NCBI GenBank assembly: GCA_017654735.1 | Contig: JADPYG010000088.1 | Span: 496,001-560,000 of the forward strand | Direction of reading: 5' to 3' | Length of the DNA: 64,000 bases | From: Vishniacozyma victoriae | Taxonomy: Eukaryota > Basidiomycota > Tremellomycetes > Tremellales > Bulleribasidiaceae | In this document: in pieces, positions 1-11,143 of the stretch | Layout: each line of letters begins with the position of its first letter | Numbering within the stretch: position 1 is the first letter of the stretch | Notes under the pieces: generated by a model | Database searches by the model: none | The model's input: only the letters and a program-made list of their open reading frames with translations | Told to the model about the DNA's origin: nothing | Translations under genes and position numbers: made by a program

Positions 1-1315
1 AAGGGTAAGTCTTGGCTTGTTTATTGATTGCAGAAGTACTGAGATCTAGGAGTGTTTGGAGTCCCTCTCGAGATTCTGGTCGAGCGGACTGGATCAGATT
101 CGCAGCAGGGCTGGACTTCAAACTCGCAGCTTCGTGTTCCAGAGATTATCGAGGATATCATCTCTACCATGCGACAAATGGGTGAGCTCTTTGACACGTA
201 AAATGTGACCAAAGCTGACAGATAGATATGGCCGTGGAAGGTATTTTCCGAAAGAATGGAAATATCCGTCGACTCCAGCAGATCTCTGAAGCGCTCGACA
301 AGGATACCACAAACGTCAATCTCTCCGACGAGAACCCTGTTCAGCTGGCTGCGCTACTTAAGCGATTCTTGCGAGAGATGCCTGATCCCCTCCTCACTTT
401 TAGGCTACATAAGCTGTTCTGTGCTGCTGCTTGTAAGCTGGCAACATCCTCTTGTAAGATGAAAGCTGACCAATAGCATTAAAAAATCCAGAAGAGCGCC
501 GCCGCTGCTTACATCTCCTTGTGGTCATGCTGCCCCGGGTCAACAGGGATACTACCGAAGTACTATTCGTTTTCCTCAAATGGGTCGCTTCATTCTCGTA
601 CCGCGACGAAGAGACTGGTTCACGAATGGACATGGCGAATCTCGCTACGGTCATTACACCTTCGATCTTGTATGCCAAAGGAGCCAATGCCGCTCGAGAT
701 GAGAGTTTCATTGGTATTCAAGCAGTTCAAGAACTGCTAGAAGCGCAGGACGAATTCTATGTCGTTCCCGACGAACTTGCTTTCGTGATTAATGAAAACA
801 TCTTCAACATCTTCGCCAAGGACCTCGATCTGCCTCCAAAGGAGATTCATCGACATTGTTCGAAATATATGCAGGCTCGTGGTGCTCAGCGTATCCCCCC
901 TTCGACATCTGCGAACCAAGTTCGTGATCGATCCGATACAGGTACACGCCTAAGTGTCCAACGATCAGAGGGGAACCTGAGTAACGACGCCACTACGACA
1001 CCTTTCCGAGTACCCGCACCACCCGGTTCAAATGGATCGAGCCGCCCCACGAGCTGGATCCAGAATCAACATCATTTCAATTCCCATTCATCTCAACAAT
1101 CGTTGAATCAACAAGCTCAAGCTGGAGTGACTTCACCATCAAATACCCCCTGGAGGGGAGGTGGGCCTTTCCAAGGTCACGCCAATGGATCTAGGCAATC
1201 AAGTAGGGGTTCTGCACCTAGTAGTCCTGGACCTGAGCAGGAAGGGGTACCTAGGAGATCATTCAATATGGATAGAGAGAGGTCGAGGACGCCTGTTCAG
1301 GTTGAACACCGGTAG
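1..1315 (+). CDS. Rho-type GTPase-activating protein (3' part, 5' end outside window)
   Basis: This is a GAP for Rho/Cdc42-like GTPases, which switches off signalling to actin, polarity or the cell wall. After an intron at about 5-49, translation reads FGVPLEILVERTGSDS, the usual start of a RhoGAP domain. It continues through EGIFRKNGN, which carries the arginine finger, then NPVQLAALLKRFLREMPDPLL, and after an intron at 433-476 KNPEERRRCLHLLVVMLPRV. A further intron lies at 182-225. The domain ends near position 880. A polar, Ser/Pro/Gln-rich tail of about 140 residues follows to the TAG at 1313-1315. Any N-terminal domain (BAR, PH or DEP) lies outside the window, so the subfamily cannot be decided. 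It converges on SPF27. Confidence 0.9.
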
Positions 1316-1657
1316 TGCTAGGGAGCGAGAGAGAGTAATCATGAAGGAACGAGAGCAGTGTAATTGAGAACTTGTCTACGATTACGTTTAGTCAGAGTCG
1401 GTAGAGAGTAAGGCAGGGTACAAGGACAATTTCATATCTTACCCTACTTTACATTACGTTTGCTAGTATAGTCTTGACGATAGTTATACTGCTGTATGAG
1501 GATCACATGTATGTCATCCAATCATAGTTGGGGCTCGGGTCGAAGTCATGACTTCATCAGTGGATGTGTTGCCCGCCGGATAGCTGTAGCACTGGTGATA
1601 CATGGGGTACAAGTACAGTTGCCTCCTAGGCTGTTTTTACCTCCTTTGATGATAACC
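1316..1657. other. Convergent intergenic region RhoGAP/SPF27
   Basis: This stretch should hold the 3' UTRs of the two convergent genes. The reading frames crossing it have no recognisable protein content. I see no repeat or RNA gene. Confidence 0.6.
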
Positions 1658-2442
1658 CTAAGCCTGCTCCAATTGCCTAACCTCCTCTTTCAACTCATCT
1701 TCCTTCCTCCTCAATCCAACCAATTCACCCTCCATGGCTAAAATAGCCATCTCAAGCTGTACATTCTCCCCAACCAAATCACCCCATCTCCCTTCCAATC
1801 TCGAAAGGTGTTTTCCTTTATCTTCCTGATATACTCTCCTCTGTCTATTGACTTCTGTTACTTTCTCTTTTAGGTTTGACAGTGTAGATTGAAGTTCGGT
1901 GAGTTGGGAATTTAATTGATAATTGCGGACTAGCCACGCGTTTGGGCCGTAAGATGATAGGATATTTGTGTTTTCGAGTCTACCATCAGTCCAACTAAAT
2001 CTCGTCTTCATGAGAGAAGGAGAAGGGAGCATACCGTAGAGACATGTGGCCTTCACTTATACGTGCCCTTTTCTCAGCTTCGATAAGAGCATCCACATCC
2101 GCATCCTCAGCCACCTCGACGTTATACAGACTGGGGTCGATTCCACGTATTGGCTCGGTATTGTAATTCTTCAGTAGCTCAGCGAGGTTTGCTGATTTCT
2201 GAACATCAGCCACGCCATATTCCGGGAAAAGAGAGCTTACAGGGAAGACATCGAGGTCGGGGGGTATACGCGGATCAGAATCGTTCTTTTGGAATTTACG
2301 CAATTCAGCGTCTATTAAAGCTGTTGCAGCTTTCTTTGCGGCTACCAGTCAGCTTTACTCTTCAGCTAGACTTGCGCAACTTACCTGGATCATCGACTTG
2401 ATTGTCGTAATATGGTAGAGCGTCTATGTTAGAGGATGACAT
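1658..2442 (-). CDS. SPF27: Pre-mRNA-splicing factor SPF27 (BCAS2/Cwf7 family)
   Basis: This is a subunit of the Prp19/NineTeen complex (NTC), which activates the spliceosome in the nucleus. The ATG at 2442-2440 starts MSSSNIDALPYYDNQVDDP, matching the conserved DALPYxD opening of BCAS2. Introns at 2342-2384 and 1980-2034 join it to a middle segment (PPDLDVFPVSSLFPEYGV) and a C-terminal coiled coil. The coiled coil contains NRQRRVYQEDKGKHLSRLEG and WGDLVGENVQLEMAI, equivalent to the BCAS2 stretch around LNWQRKN and WVSLVSKNYEIE. The protein is about 225 residues, the normal family size. It is divergent from LCB3, with 236 bp between the start codons. Confidence 0.88.
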
Positions 2443-2678
2443 TGTGGTTGTATAGTTGCAACAACTACTCGTGCAGGAGACTTGAAAGACGATACACTAC
2501 TAATCTTGCGCCTAACAAAGTATATCAAATAGGCACGTCTACCCCGCATTCCATCTCGTGACTGTTCTTGTACCAAAACATATATTGTCTGAATATCACT
2601 CACTATAGACCTCATATACCCCTCCCACGGTCTAGACCCATGGAAATCATAACATAGAACTACACGAACATCCTCAAA

Positions 2679-4666
2679 ATGTCGCTCCGCTCACGCCGCC
2701 CCGGAACAGACAAACTCAACTTATCTACCCTAGCTCCCCCATCCGAGAATGCATTATTCCAACATTCCCCCACTCCAGGAGCTTCAATCCGTAAAGAATG
2801 GGAACCAGGATGTCAACCTGCCGAAATCTACGCTAGGGAATTATCGCTCTGGAGAAATGAGCTGAGATTATGGTTAATGAGGTATTTGGAGTGGGAGAAG
2901 GGGTTTATGCCGGATTGGCAGAAGCGGGTTAGGACTGAGGGGAGGGATAAGTTTTTCTACTGGACTGCTGTTTTTGGGAGTGAGTCTATAATTCACACCT
3001 TCTTGGAGTGGGAGGGGGAGCTTATGGGTAGCACATACGTTCTTCATGACGTTTCTGCCTATGTTGTTTTGGCTTGGGTATCTCCCGAGGGCCAGAGGGT
3101 CAGTCAATTGTTCCATGTGCTTGGTTTGACAAGCTGATATATAGTCTCCTACATGTCACAGGACTGGGGATCTGGCTGTCATCTTTCGTAAAAGATCTCG
3201 CATGTGCTCCTAGACCATTCTCACCGCCCATGGTCAGGCTCACCATGAGCACACACGCCCATGAATATGGCAAGTGACTTCATTCTTCGTCGTGCAGTGG
3301 CTGATGGCGCAGGCTTCCCATCATCACATTCCACCAACTCTGTAAGCATAGCGCTATACTTTGCCCAATGGATGATCGAGGAACGGGAGGCAATGGGACC
3401 AACAGCTCTCATTGGAGGTCTAGCTTGTATGTCCGGTCTGCGCTCTACTTGAGGCTTTGCTGACCCCAGTCCTTGCCTTGTATATCTTCAGTGTCGTAGG
3501 TGGAAGGGTCTACACAGGGATGCACTCGCTTGGTATGTCTTCCCATTGACCCAGGAGAAGGACTAATAGTCAGTCGATATTACTGGTGGATCCTTGCTGG
3601 GCATAGGATGCTGGGGGCTATGGTACGCCCTCGAGACCCCAGTCTTCGCCTGGGTCGACTCAGGCTCCTGGACCGGTACGCGACCTATACTTCAGGAGTA
3701 CCCAAGCTAATGTTCAGTCCCATATATCATGCTCCCCTTCACACTCGCTGCTGTGCATTACCACCCCCAACCAGTGGACGATTGCCCATGCTTCGAAGAT
3801 GCTATCGCCGTCCTAGCTGTCGTTCTGGGAACCTTTACAGGTCATTGGTATTGGGCTCGACAACCTTTCCCGGCGCTTTGTTTTCAGAGACTGTACGGAG
3901 AGGAGAGTATTGTTAAAGCTATCTTCGTCGGCTTCCTCAGGGTTGTAGTCGGTAAGCTCATGTCCTATTTTCAATTTCCTATCCTCCCGGCAGACTCTCG
4001 TCTTCCTATCAACATCTCTCCCTCCGACCAAATTATCATCCCTCCGACAGAGTCTCACCTTCCGATTCGAGCCTCATCACCCGACCAGAGTCTCACATCC
4101 TCCTACCAGAGCCTGAGCTGATATTCAGGCATCGCTATGATCTTCCCTTGGCGACTCATCGCCAAAAACATTCTCATCCGAGCCCTGCCACCAATATTCA
4201 GAGCTACTTCCGTCATTTTCGACGTCGAGCTCCCAGCTCGTAAACATTATCAACAAGCTACATCCGATTACTCTGGTGTCCCCCCAACTCCAATTCGATC
4301 AATGCCTTCATTCATAGATTTACATTCTGGTACACCACCTGAACTTGCCTCGGGGGATAACACACCTACTGAATCCCGATCTACTTCACCACATGACTTG
4401 GTGCGGAGGGGATCTGGTACGGATTCATTCGTTAGTGATGGGAAGAATGGGGTTGTACCGTCAGTCGGAGCTGGTAGGGGAAAAAGGCGAACGAGGGTGG
4501 ATAGAGCAAAGTACGATGCGGAAGGTAAGCTCAAAATGCCCAGCACGTATCCAGAGCTAATCAGGTAGTCCTGACGAAAGTGGGCGTATATGCTGGAATT
4601 GGATTCTTGGTGACTTGGGCATCACCTCTTGTTTTCGAGATTGTCGAGCGGACTTTAGGTTTATAA
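2679..4666 (+). CDS. LCB3: Dihydrosphingosine/sphingosine-1-phosphate phosphatase (LCB3/YSR3 type, PAP2 superfamily)
   Basis: This ER membrane phosphatase removes phosphate from long-chain-base phosphates and so steers sphingolipid synthesis. The three PAP2 signature blocks appear in order: KDLACAPRPFSPP, then EYGFPSSHSTNSVS, then GGRVYTGMHSLVDITGG with the catalytic His and the following Asp. Several hydrophobic segments follow (for example MLPFTLAAVHYHP and VKAIFVGFLRVVVG), then a Ser/Thr-rich loop with GTPPELASGDNTPTESRS, and a last helix before the TAA at 4664-4666. The conserved blocks only join if introns are removed at about 2980-3042, 3099-3144, 3270-3312 (GC-AG) and 3952-4128 (177 nt), plus several more. 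The start at 2679 is the first ATG after the SPF27/LCB3 promoter. Confidence 0.9.
3270..3312 (+). other. GC-AG intron in LCB3
   Basis: The 43-nt intron starts gcaagt and ends gcgcag. It splits a glycine codon, so that gaa-tat-g joins gc-ttc-cca to give EYG-FPSSHS, the conserved second PAP2 block. The nearest GT donor, four bases downstream, would give EYGKLP and lose the family consensus. A CTGAT branch-like site lies shortly before the acceptor. Confidence 0.85.
3952..4128 (+). repeat. Long LCB3 intron with degenerate internal repeats
   Basis: This intron is 177 nt, three to four times the size of its neighbours. It joins VVG to IAMIFPWR. It is pyrimidine-rich and carries degenerate repeats related to CCGAC(C)AGAGTCTCAC, clearest at about 4039-4055 and 4081-4098, with weaker copies upstream. 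A gagctgat branch-like site precedes the attcag acceptor. Confidence 0.6.
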
Positions 4667-4790
4667 TATGTATATATTACCATATTGCCAATTAGTAAAA
4701 ATGTCAGTATATCATTAGGTACAAGTATGCACTGTACTGCTTTACCAATATATACATCTCGTTCCGTGCTCGTATCATGCTGAAAGTCTG

Positions 4791-4838
4791 ACAATCCCTT
4801 ATCTCAACAACACCTCATCTCAACAATCCCTCATCTCG
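4791..4838. repeat. Three tandem 16-bp repeats between LCB3 and SNX3
   Basis: Three units of about ACAATCCCTCATCTCA lie end to end (4791-4806, 4807-4822, 4823-4838), with one to three differences between units. They sit between the convergent 3' ends of LCB3 and SNX3, probably in 3' UTR sequence. Confidence 0.8.
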
Positions 4839-4908
4839 GCAATGTGTCATGGCCCGCTTCTATGACCCCGTCCCATTGAGTCGATATCGTAGTCAGCCCA
4901 AACCATAC

Positions 4909-5776
4909 CTAAGCCCATTGAGACCTCTCCCAAGATGGGTCTGAGTATCAGCTACACCGTAAATTAAGTACAAGCTGGACTCACCCTGTAGGAAAGCGCA
5001 GAGCACTTTACTTCCCGTCTGCAATAAGGGATGTCCAGCTACAATCTCCATAAACCTCTGCAAGCCATCTCTACGCTGCTCGATCACTTCATCCGTGAAC
5101 CTATTCGTGAATATCTGTTATCAGCTTTCTCCCAGGCCGAAAAAGGGAGCTTGAGCTGACCTTTCCAGGTAGAGGAGGGATATTAACCCTCGTACTTTCC
5201 CTCTCTAAGATATCCCTAAAAGCTTCGAAATCAGAATACCGCCTTCTAACTACTGAATGGCGTAATTTGAATGCTGGGATATTCGTCTACTTGTCAGTAT
5301 ACCGTTTAAGAGGTCGCGTGAGTGGGACATGGGACATACCATACAGACAATCTCGTAGTCTGTGTACATCTTCCTCCCAGCTCCGTGGGTCATTGGGTTC
5401 CTAATTTCGATCTCTAAGAATGATTCTGGTACAGCGTACATCTCGTCAAACTATTCCATTAGCTTATCATTTGGAGTGGAAAAGGGAGCTTACGGTTTGT
5501 GGACGACCGGCTAATCTTGCCATATCATTGAATGAGATATGTTGCGATGAGTCGGATCGAGCGAAGGGGGAGTGAGTGACCTCAACTACATTGTCAGCTT
5601 GATCATACTACAAGGGAGTTAGCTTACTGGGTGGACTGGTTGGGCCGGGGGTATAGTAATCTATTGTCCGTCAGTGGCGCCTCTCATTGATTTGTAGGGA
5701 ACGTACCTCCTCCAGGCCTTGGTTGCTGTTGAGCATTCTGCCCGGGGTACTGTCCAGGGTAATTGGGTGATTCCAT
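4909..5776 (-). CDS. SNX3: Sorting nexin-3 (Grd19 type), PX-domain retromer adaptor
   Basis: This PI3P-binding protein retrieves membrane cargo from endosomes together with retromer. The ATG at 5776 begins [18 protein letters not shown], a short Pro/Gln-rich leader. The PX domain follows: [13 protein letters not shown], the basic [14 protein letters not shown] block that contacts the phosphoinositide, NIPPLPGK, and [20 protein letters not shown]. After the last intron the chain ends [10 protein letters not shown] at the TAG (4909-4911), the typical fungal Snx3 C terminus. If that intron is retained, the C terminus changes. There are about seven short introns. The single PX domain and absence of a BAR region fit Snx3 rather than larger nexins. 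Confidence 0.92.
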
Positions 5777-6036
5777 GTTGCTCTCTGATTGATACTATTC
5801 TAATAAAGAGGTGTTGAAAGGGAGCATCATGATCTCATTGTAGAAGCCAAGCTACTGTGTCTACTCCTCTGCCCTACTCTAATTTGATTCCGTGTGGGGC
5901 ACCCTTTAAGCTATGACTATGACCACATCGTTGCAACCACGCATTATACTGCCTCTATACTTCATTGCATCGCCTCAGATATCTCAGACGGATATCTCAG
6001 ACAGATATCTCTTGCCACTTTCATATATCCATCGAG
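5777..6036. promoter_or_regulatory. Divergent SNX3/UBP14 promoter
   Basis: The 260 bp between two head-to-head start codons must hold both promoters. It contains a tandem repeat of a 13-bp unit, (A/G)GATATCTCAGAC, at 5977-5989 and 5990-6002, with a partial third copy at 6003-6010. The repeated core AGATATCT is its own reverse complement, so it could serve both directions. Confidence 0.6.
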
Positions 6037-8956
6037 ATGTGCGAGCATATCACTCAAGCTGCTAGCTCTCTGAAGCCTCCAAGTACAGCTCAGCAGGTCC
6101 ACCGGTAAGCTAACAGACTCTTGATCTGAGCTGACATATCAGAGAGGAATGTACACTTTGCTTTGACGGTCAGGTAAGCTTTGTGGTCTTAATGCTCTGG
6201 AGTAGAAGCTGATATATAGGATGATCCAGACGGAGTATTAGTCTGCCTACACTGCTTTAACGGAGGGTGCTTTGGTGAAGGGCGAAGACACGCCTACCTC
6301 CACTACGAGAAGACTCAACACCCCCTTGGAGTCGTAGTTAAGCGAACAAGGAAGGAGCAGAAGAAGAGAGTAAGCTCCGTTGATCTCGCAGTAGGCTATC
6401 AAGCTGATCAATCAGGACTCTCTCGAACCGCCTTCTAAGAAATTGGCTATTTCAGCACCTAGTGATGAGGAGCTTTACAACTATAGCACTTCACTCAGGT
6501 GCTTTGGATGTTCGAGTGTAGGAGAGGTGATCCAATCGGATGATCCAGCCGTAAGTTTCTGTACCCCTTGTGGAGTGAAGACAGCTGATGTAGTAGATCA
6601 CAAAGACGGTAGAAGGAGTCATGAAAGCTCTCTCGTCGTCCCAGCAATCAGAGGTCAAAGCCTGGGAAGAGGAGATTCTACCTTGTGAACATACCCTCAC
6701 CCTTGCTCAAGAACCCCTCATATCCCCTGGTGATGGTCAGTTAGCTATCGCCCACACGCGCGATGTAGCTGACAAGCAGTTCCAGCGCAATGCTCATCAT
6801 GCGATTTGACTGGTAATTTGTGGTTGTGCTTGACTTGCGGATTTGCCAATTGCGGTAGGCAGCAATTTGGGGGTATTGGTGGTAATGGACATGCGTTGGA
6901 CCATTTCAAGGAAACGGGTCATATGCTAGGAGTCAAGCTAGGGACAATCACACCGGAAGGTGCAGGAGGTAAGTTATCGGACTTTACTCAGCTGATAGTC
7001 AGATGTCTACTGTTACGCATGTGATGATGCTAAGATTGACCCGGAATTGGCACTTCATTTGACGACCTTTGGAATCGAGGCCACTGGTCAGCAAAAGACT
7101 GAAAAGTCAATGACGGAATTACAGCTTGAACATAATTTACGATTCGACTTTTCCATGACTGGAGACGATGGTCAGGAGCTTCAGCCTGTCTTTGGACAAG
7201 GCCTCACTGGGTTAAAGAACCTCGGAAATAGGTGAGCTCGGTGCTCCATAGACTAACATGAGCTGATCTGATAGTTGCTACATGGCATCCGTCATGCAGA
7301 CTCTATTCTCTTTACCTCCCTTCCGAGAACGATACCTCTCCGAAACTGCTCTTGCCCATCATCAAACATGCGACAATCCGTTGCCCGCCTCATGCCTCGA
7401 ATGCCAAATGCTCAAACTCGGTGACGGACTTGTATCGGGTCGATATTCCGTCAAAGCCAAAGCACCACCCGCCTCTCTTACCGAATACGATACCGATCAA
7501 GAACCACCCAAATTCCAAGAAGGTGTTAAACCAAGTCAATTCAAGGCTCTTATCGGAAAAGGCCACGAAGAATTCTCGACAATGCGACAACAAGATTCAG
7601 AAGAGTTTCTCCAGCATCTCGTCGATCGACTTCGATCCGAAGCGAAAAGGCAGGGAAGGAGTGAAGATACCGAACCGACAAAACACCTCAAGTTTGGGAT
7701 GGAACAGAGATTAAAGTGTCAGGAATGTAGAAGGGTGGGGTACAAGGTTGATGGAGCCGATCTGGCAAGTTTACCAGTTGAAGCTGTTGAACAGGGGGTC
7801 AATGAGGATGGCAAGAAATTGTTCAAGCAGGTCAGGCTGGAGGCATGTCTGGATTCATTCTGTGCGACCGAGACTTTGAGTGATTATTCATGTTCGAATT
7901 GTCAAAAGAGGGTGACTGCGGAAAAGTGAGCTAGCTCTAACCCTTCAGAACACAAGCTGACAAGTCAGGTCGACGCAATTCAAGACGTATCCTGATTTAC
8001 TTGTACTTCATATGCGAAAATTCCAGCTTGTCAACTGGATGCCTACCAAGCTTGGTACGTTCAGCTGAGTCAGGTTTCAGATCCAATGCTGATTCCAAGA
8101 TATCCCCGTCACTGTGCCCGATATGCTCAATCTCGACAAATACCTCGGTAAAGGTCGACAAGCAGGAGAAGAGGATCTCGATCTCGATGCTGCTCCTGGT
8201 CAGTCGTCTAGCTCGGTCGCGAGTAAATCTGATGTACAGCATCCACCGGACCCGAATTCAATGTCGCTGCCATGTCTCAGCTTGAAGCTATGGGTTTCCC
8301 TACTATTCGATGTCAGAAAGCTTTGTTGGCTACTGGAAACAGCGATGCGGATACCGCAATGACCTGGTTGTTTGAGCATATGGAAGATCCTGGTAAGCTG
8401 CCTCAATCGAAGACTCTCCCAGAAGCTGATGTATAGATATTGATGCGCCAATCCCCGCTCCCGGTGCGAGTAATTCACAGCCTGCTGGGGCTTCGGACGA
8501 CCAAATTGCCATGATTGCTGATATGGGCTTTACTCCTGCTCAAGCTAGGAAAGCGCTTCGTGAATCGGTCAGTCAGCTATGAGGTATCTAGAAGCTTTAG
8601 CTGATCAAAAGGGTGGTAACCCTGATCTTGCTATTGGGTGGCTATTCGATAATCCTGGAGATGCCGGCGAGGAAGAGCAAGTAGCTGCAGCCACTGCACC
8701 AGCCGTCTCGACAGATGTCGGCGGGTCCGCCTCTACACCTGCAAACTACCGCTTGAAAGCGTTCATCTCGCACAAAGGTCCTTCTGTCCACTCTGGTCAT
8801 TATGTGGCTACGATCCGACAACCCCAGCGAGGCCTTGCGGAAGAAAGCGAGGACGAGTGGGTCTTATTCAATGATGAGAAGGTCGCGAAAGCTCCTCCTG
8901 GGGGTGGTGAGGAGATGCGTTCATTAGCTTATTTGTATGTTTATGAGCGTGTGTAG
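6037..8956 (+). CDS. UBP14: Ubiquitin carboxyl-terminal hydrolase UBP14 (USP5/isopeptidase T)
   Basis: This deubiquitinase dismantles free polyubiquitin chains and so protects the proteasome. Domains in order are: an N-terminal variant Zn finger (ECTLCFDGQD, then HCFNGGCFGEG); the canonical ZnF-UBP (CTGNLWLCLTCGFANCG, then HALDHFKETGH), which reads the free ubiquitin C terminus; the Cys box GLKNLGNSCYMASV at about 7212-7298, interrupted by an intron; two UBA domains (AMGFPTIRCQKALLATGNSD and MGFTPAQARKALRES with GGNPDLAIGWLF); and the His box SGHYVATIR with WVLFNDEKV near the end. This full architecture is specific to USP5/Ubp14. At least 12 short introns interrupt it. One, at about 8570-8615, must be removed to rejoin the second UBA. 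Confidence 0.95.
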
Positions 8957-9300
8957 ATGTAGTACGATAGCAGTAGAGTACGAGTACAGTCCAGTTTTAT
9001 CAATGCAGATGATCTACAGCATACACCATGGTCTGGCCCTTAGATGCGGGAGAGTGATTCAGGTTCAAGGGTACCCCGGATAAATCATGTGGAGTAACTA
9101 GTAGGAGTACGGAGAAATGATTCAGGGTCTCAAAGGGAAAGGAGGGTGATCACTTGGCTCTCTTATTAGCAGTAGCAGATTCCGCAGTCATGTACAGGAG
9201 TGGATTGGATAGTGCAAGGAGGGTCTGTATCATCTACTATCTACCACTGATACCATTATACTATATTGCTGCTACTACTAGCACCTATTACCCTCAGAAT
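8957..9300. other. Intergenic region UBP14-TVP38
   Basis: This holds the UBP14 3' UTR and the TVP38 promoter and leader. An ATG at 9190 is in frame with TVP38 and would add 37 residues, including a hydrophobic run. I prefer the ATG at 9301. No repeats were seen. Confidence 0.5.
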
Positions 9301-10810
9301 ATGAGTGGTAGCTATATCCATACCCACATCCACAGTCAAACACAGCCACACAGCAACAATACCCTACCCTTACCATCCTTGGCGACCGCGACTGCGGCAG
9401 GTCAACGCGATCTCGAAACCCGCAATCAAGTCCTGATTGATTTATCCCGTAGTCCCGTAGATTCATCGATTCGTCAATCACTATCTCAATCACCAAAGCA
9501 TAACATAACTATACCAACACGCGAAATGAGGAATGAACGTGATCATGATCGATCACCTATCCCCCAATCTACTCTGAGAAATTCAATGACTCTGCAACGA
9601 CCTTCGTTTAATCATACAAATACCGAGTTTCATACATATCATCAATCGTCTTCTTCTACTAGCCTCGGATACGGACATGGACATGGTGCTAGTGGAAGTA
9701 TCAGCAGCACCAATACACCCTATCGCGATCATCCTCTAACAAAAGAAGAATATCCATTACCCAAACAGCAACAACAACAATCGTTCCCTCCTCGTCATTC
9801 ACGTCGGAGTGGTCCTATACCACGTCCGATTATACCGAGTAATGCGAATGGAACGGGGAATGTATGGGATTCGACGAGATGTAGGTTATTGGATTTCAAA
9901 TGCCGAATGTGTTCTAGGGAAGGAGCTATCGGGAGGGGATTGATGATTGGTTGGGTATTGACGACATTGGGTTTCTTGACCGCATGTGCATTCTGGAAGG
10001 GAGAGCTGTTTACTGGTAAGTCATCTACCTTCTCGACTGACTAAGACGGTCATGCTAATAGTATAGCGCTGGATGAATTATCACAAGAACTCTATAAACT
10101 TGGATATCAAGGCCAAATCATTTTTGGACTCCTCATATTCCTAACGACCATCCCGCCGTTACCGCTCTATTCGACTCTGATGGTGTTATGTGGATATACA
10201 TTCGGAGTGTGGGAAGGATTTGTGGTTTCTTACATCGCAAGTCTCACGGGGGCGATTGTGGTTTTCATTGTTTCTCGTACACTCCTCCGGGACGTCATTA
10301 CCAAGAGGTACGTCCTAGCCATCTATCGAGACAAGTAGAAGGAAACTGATGAAAAGTCTGCAAAACTCCCCCATGGCAATCTCGCTACTCCATATTATCC
10401 CGTCCAACCCCCATCTACTACTTTTAATTCGAATAGCGCCATACCCCTACAACCTCCTCAACGTTATTCTCGCTTCATCACCCGCCCTCACATTACGCAC
10501 ATACACAGCTTGTACAGCTCTATCACTCTGTAAACTCGTCCTACATACATGGATAGGAGCAGGTCTACACAGTCTAAGCGAATTACACGGGGCTTCAGAA
10601 TCGGACGAGCCATTATCAGAAGAGGATCAACAAAGGCAGGATATCAGGTGGTATTCGACTTGTTTTGGAGTTGTTCTTTGTATCTCGTTGTTCTTTTACC
10701 TCACGCATCTGGCAAAGAGGGCATTGGCTAGGGCACAGGTGGAACATGAAGCTAGGGAGATTAGGTGTCCAGGACAAGGACATGTATTCTTGAGGGAGGA
10801 AGAGGCGTGA
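9301..10810 (+). CDS. TVP38: TVP38/TMEM64-type VTT-domain membrane protein
   Basis: This is a Golgi/ER multi-pass protein of the SNARE-associated (VTT/DedA) superfamily, some members of which are lipid scramblases. A disordered Ser/Gln/His-rich N terminus of about 200 residues precedes a first membrane helix (RGLMIGWVLTTLGFLTAC). The VTT core follows: IIFGLLIFLTTIPPLPLYST, GYTFGVWEGFVVSY, and, after an intron at about 10306-10354, LLLLIRIAPYPYNLLN, the conserved R-x-x-P motif. A last helix reads FGVVLCISLFFYLTHLA before a charged tail. Introns at about 10015-10065 and 10306-10354 restore the frame. The long N-terminal extension is larger than in ascomycete Tvp38. Confidence 0.82.
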
Positions 10811-11143
10811 GACGGGATATGGAGGGGATGAGTTGTATTTGTGCACATAGTATCATCATCATGCATCTTGCATTGCTATTTCTGAACCACTCGTGTATCC
10901 CAGCCTTACTGTCTACCTTCGTGTACTGAAGCAGCGACTTGTGTTTGTGTATAATGCGTGGTATCAAGTGTGAGAATGATGAAAAGGCCTGCTCCGAGGC
11001 CTGACTTGCGGTCGTTGTGTGTGGTCTGCGACCTTTTCGTGAATATCGTGTCTTCGTGTCTGTCGTAACATGTCGTGTGTATACTAGTCCAATTGGTGCT
11101 CTCCTCCTTAATCGACAGTCCCTCCTCATATCTCCATCGTCCA
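10811..11143. other. Convergent intergenic region TVP38/EOS1
   Basis: The 3' flanks of two convergent genes. The reading frames here look like chance. No repeat or RNA structure was recognised. Confidence 0.5.

Noticed and set aside
9190..9300. Alternative upstream start of TVP38
   Set aside because: In frame, but it would place an atypical hydrophobic stretch before a disordered region. The ATG at 9301 is more plausible without transcript data.
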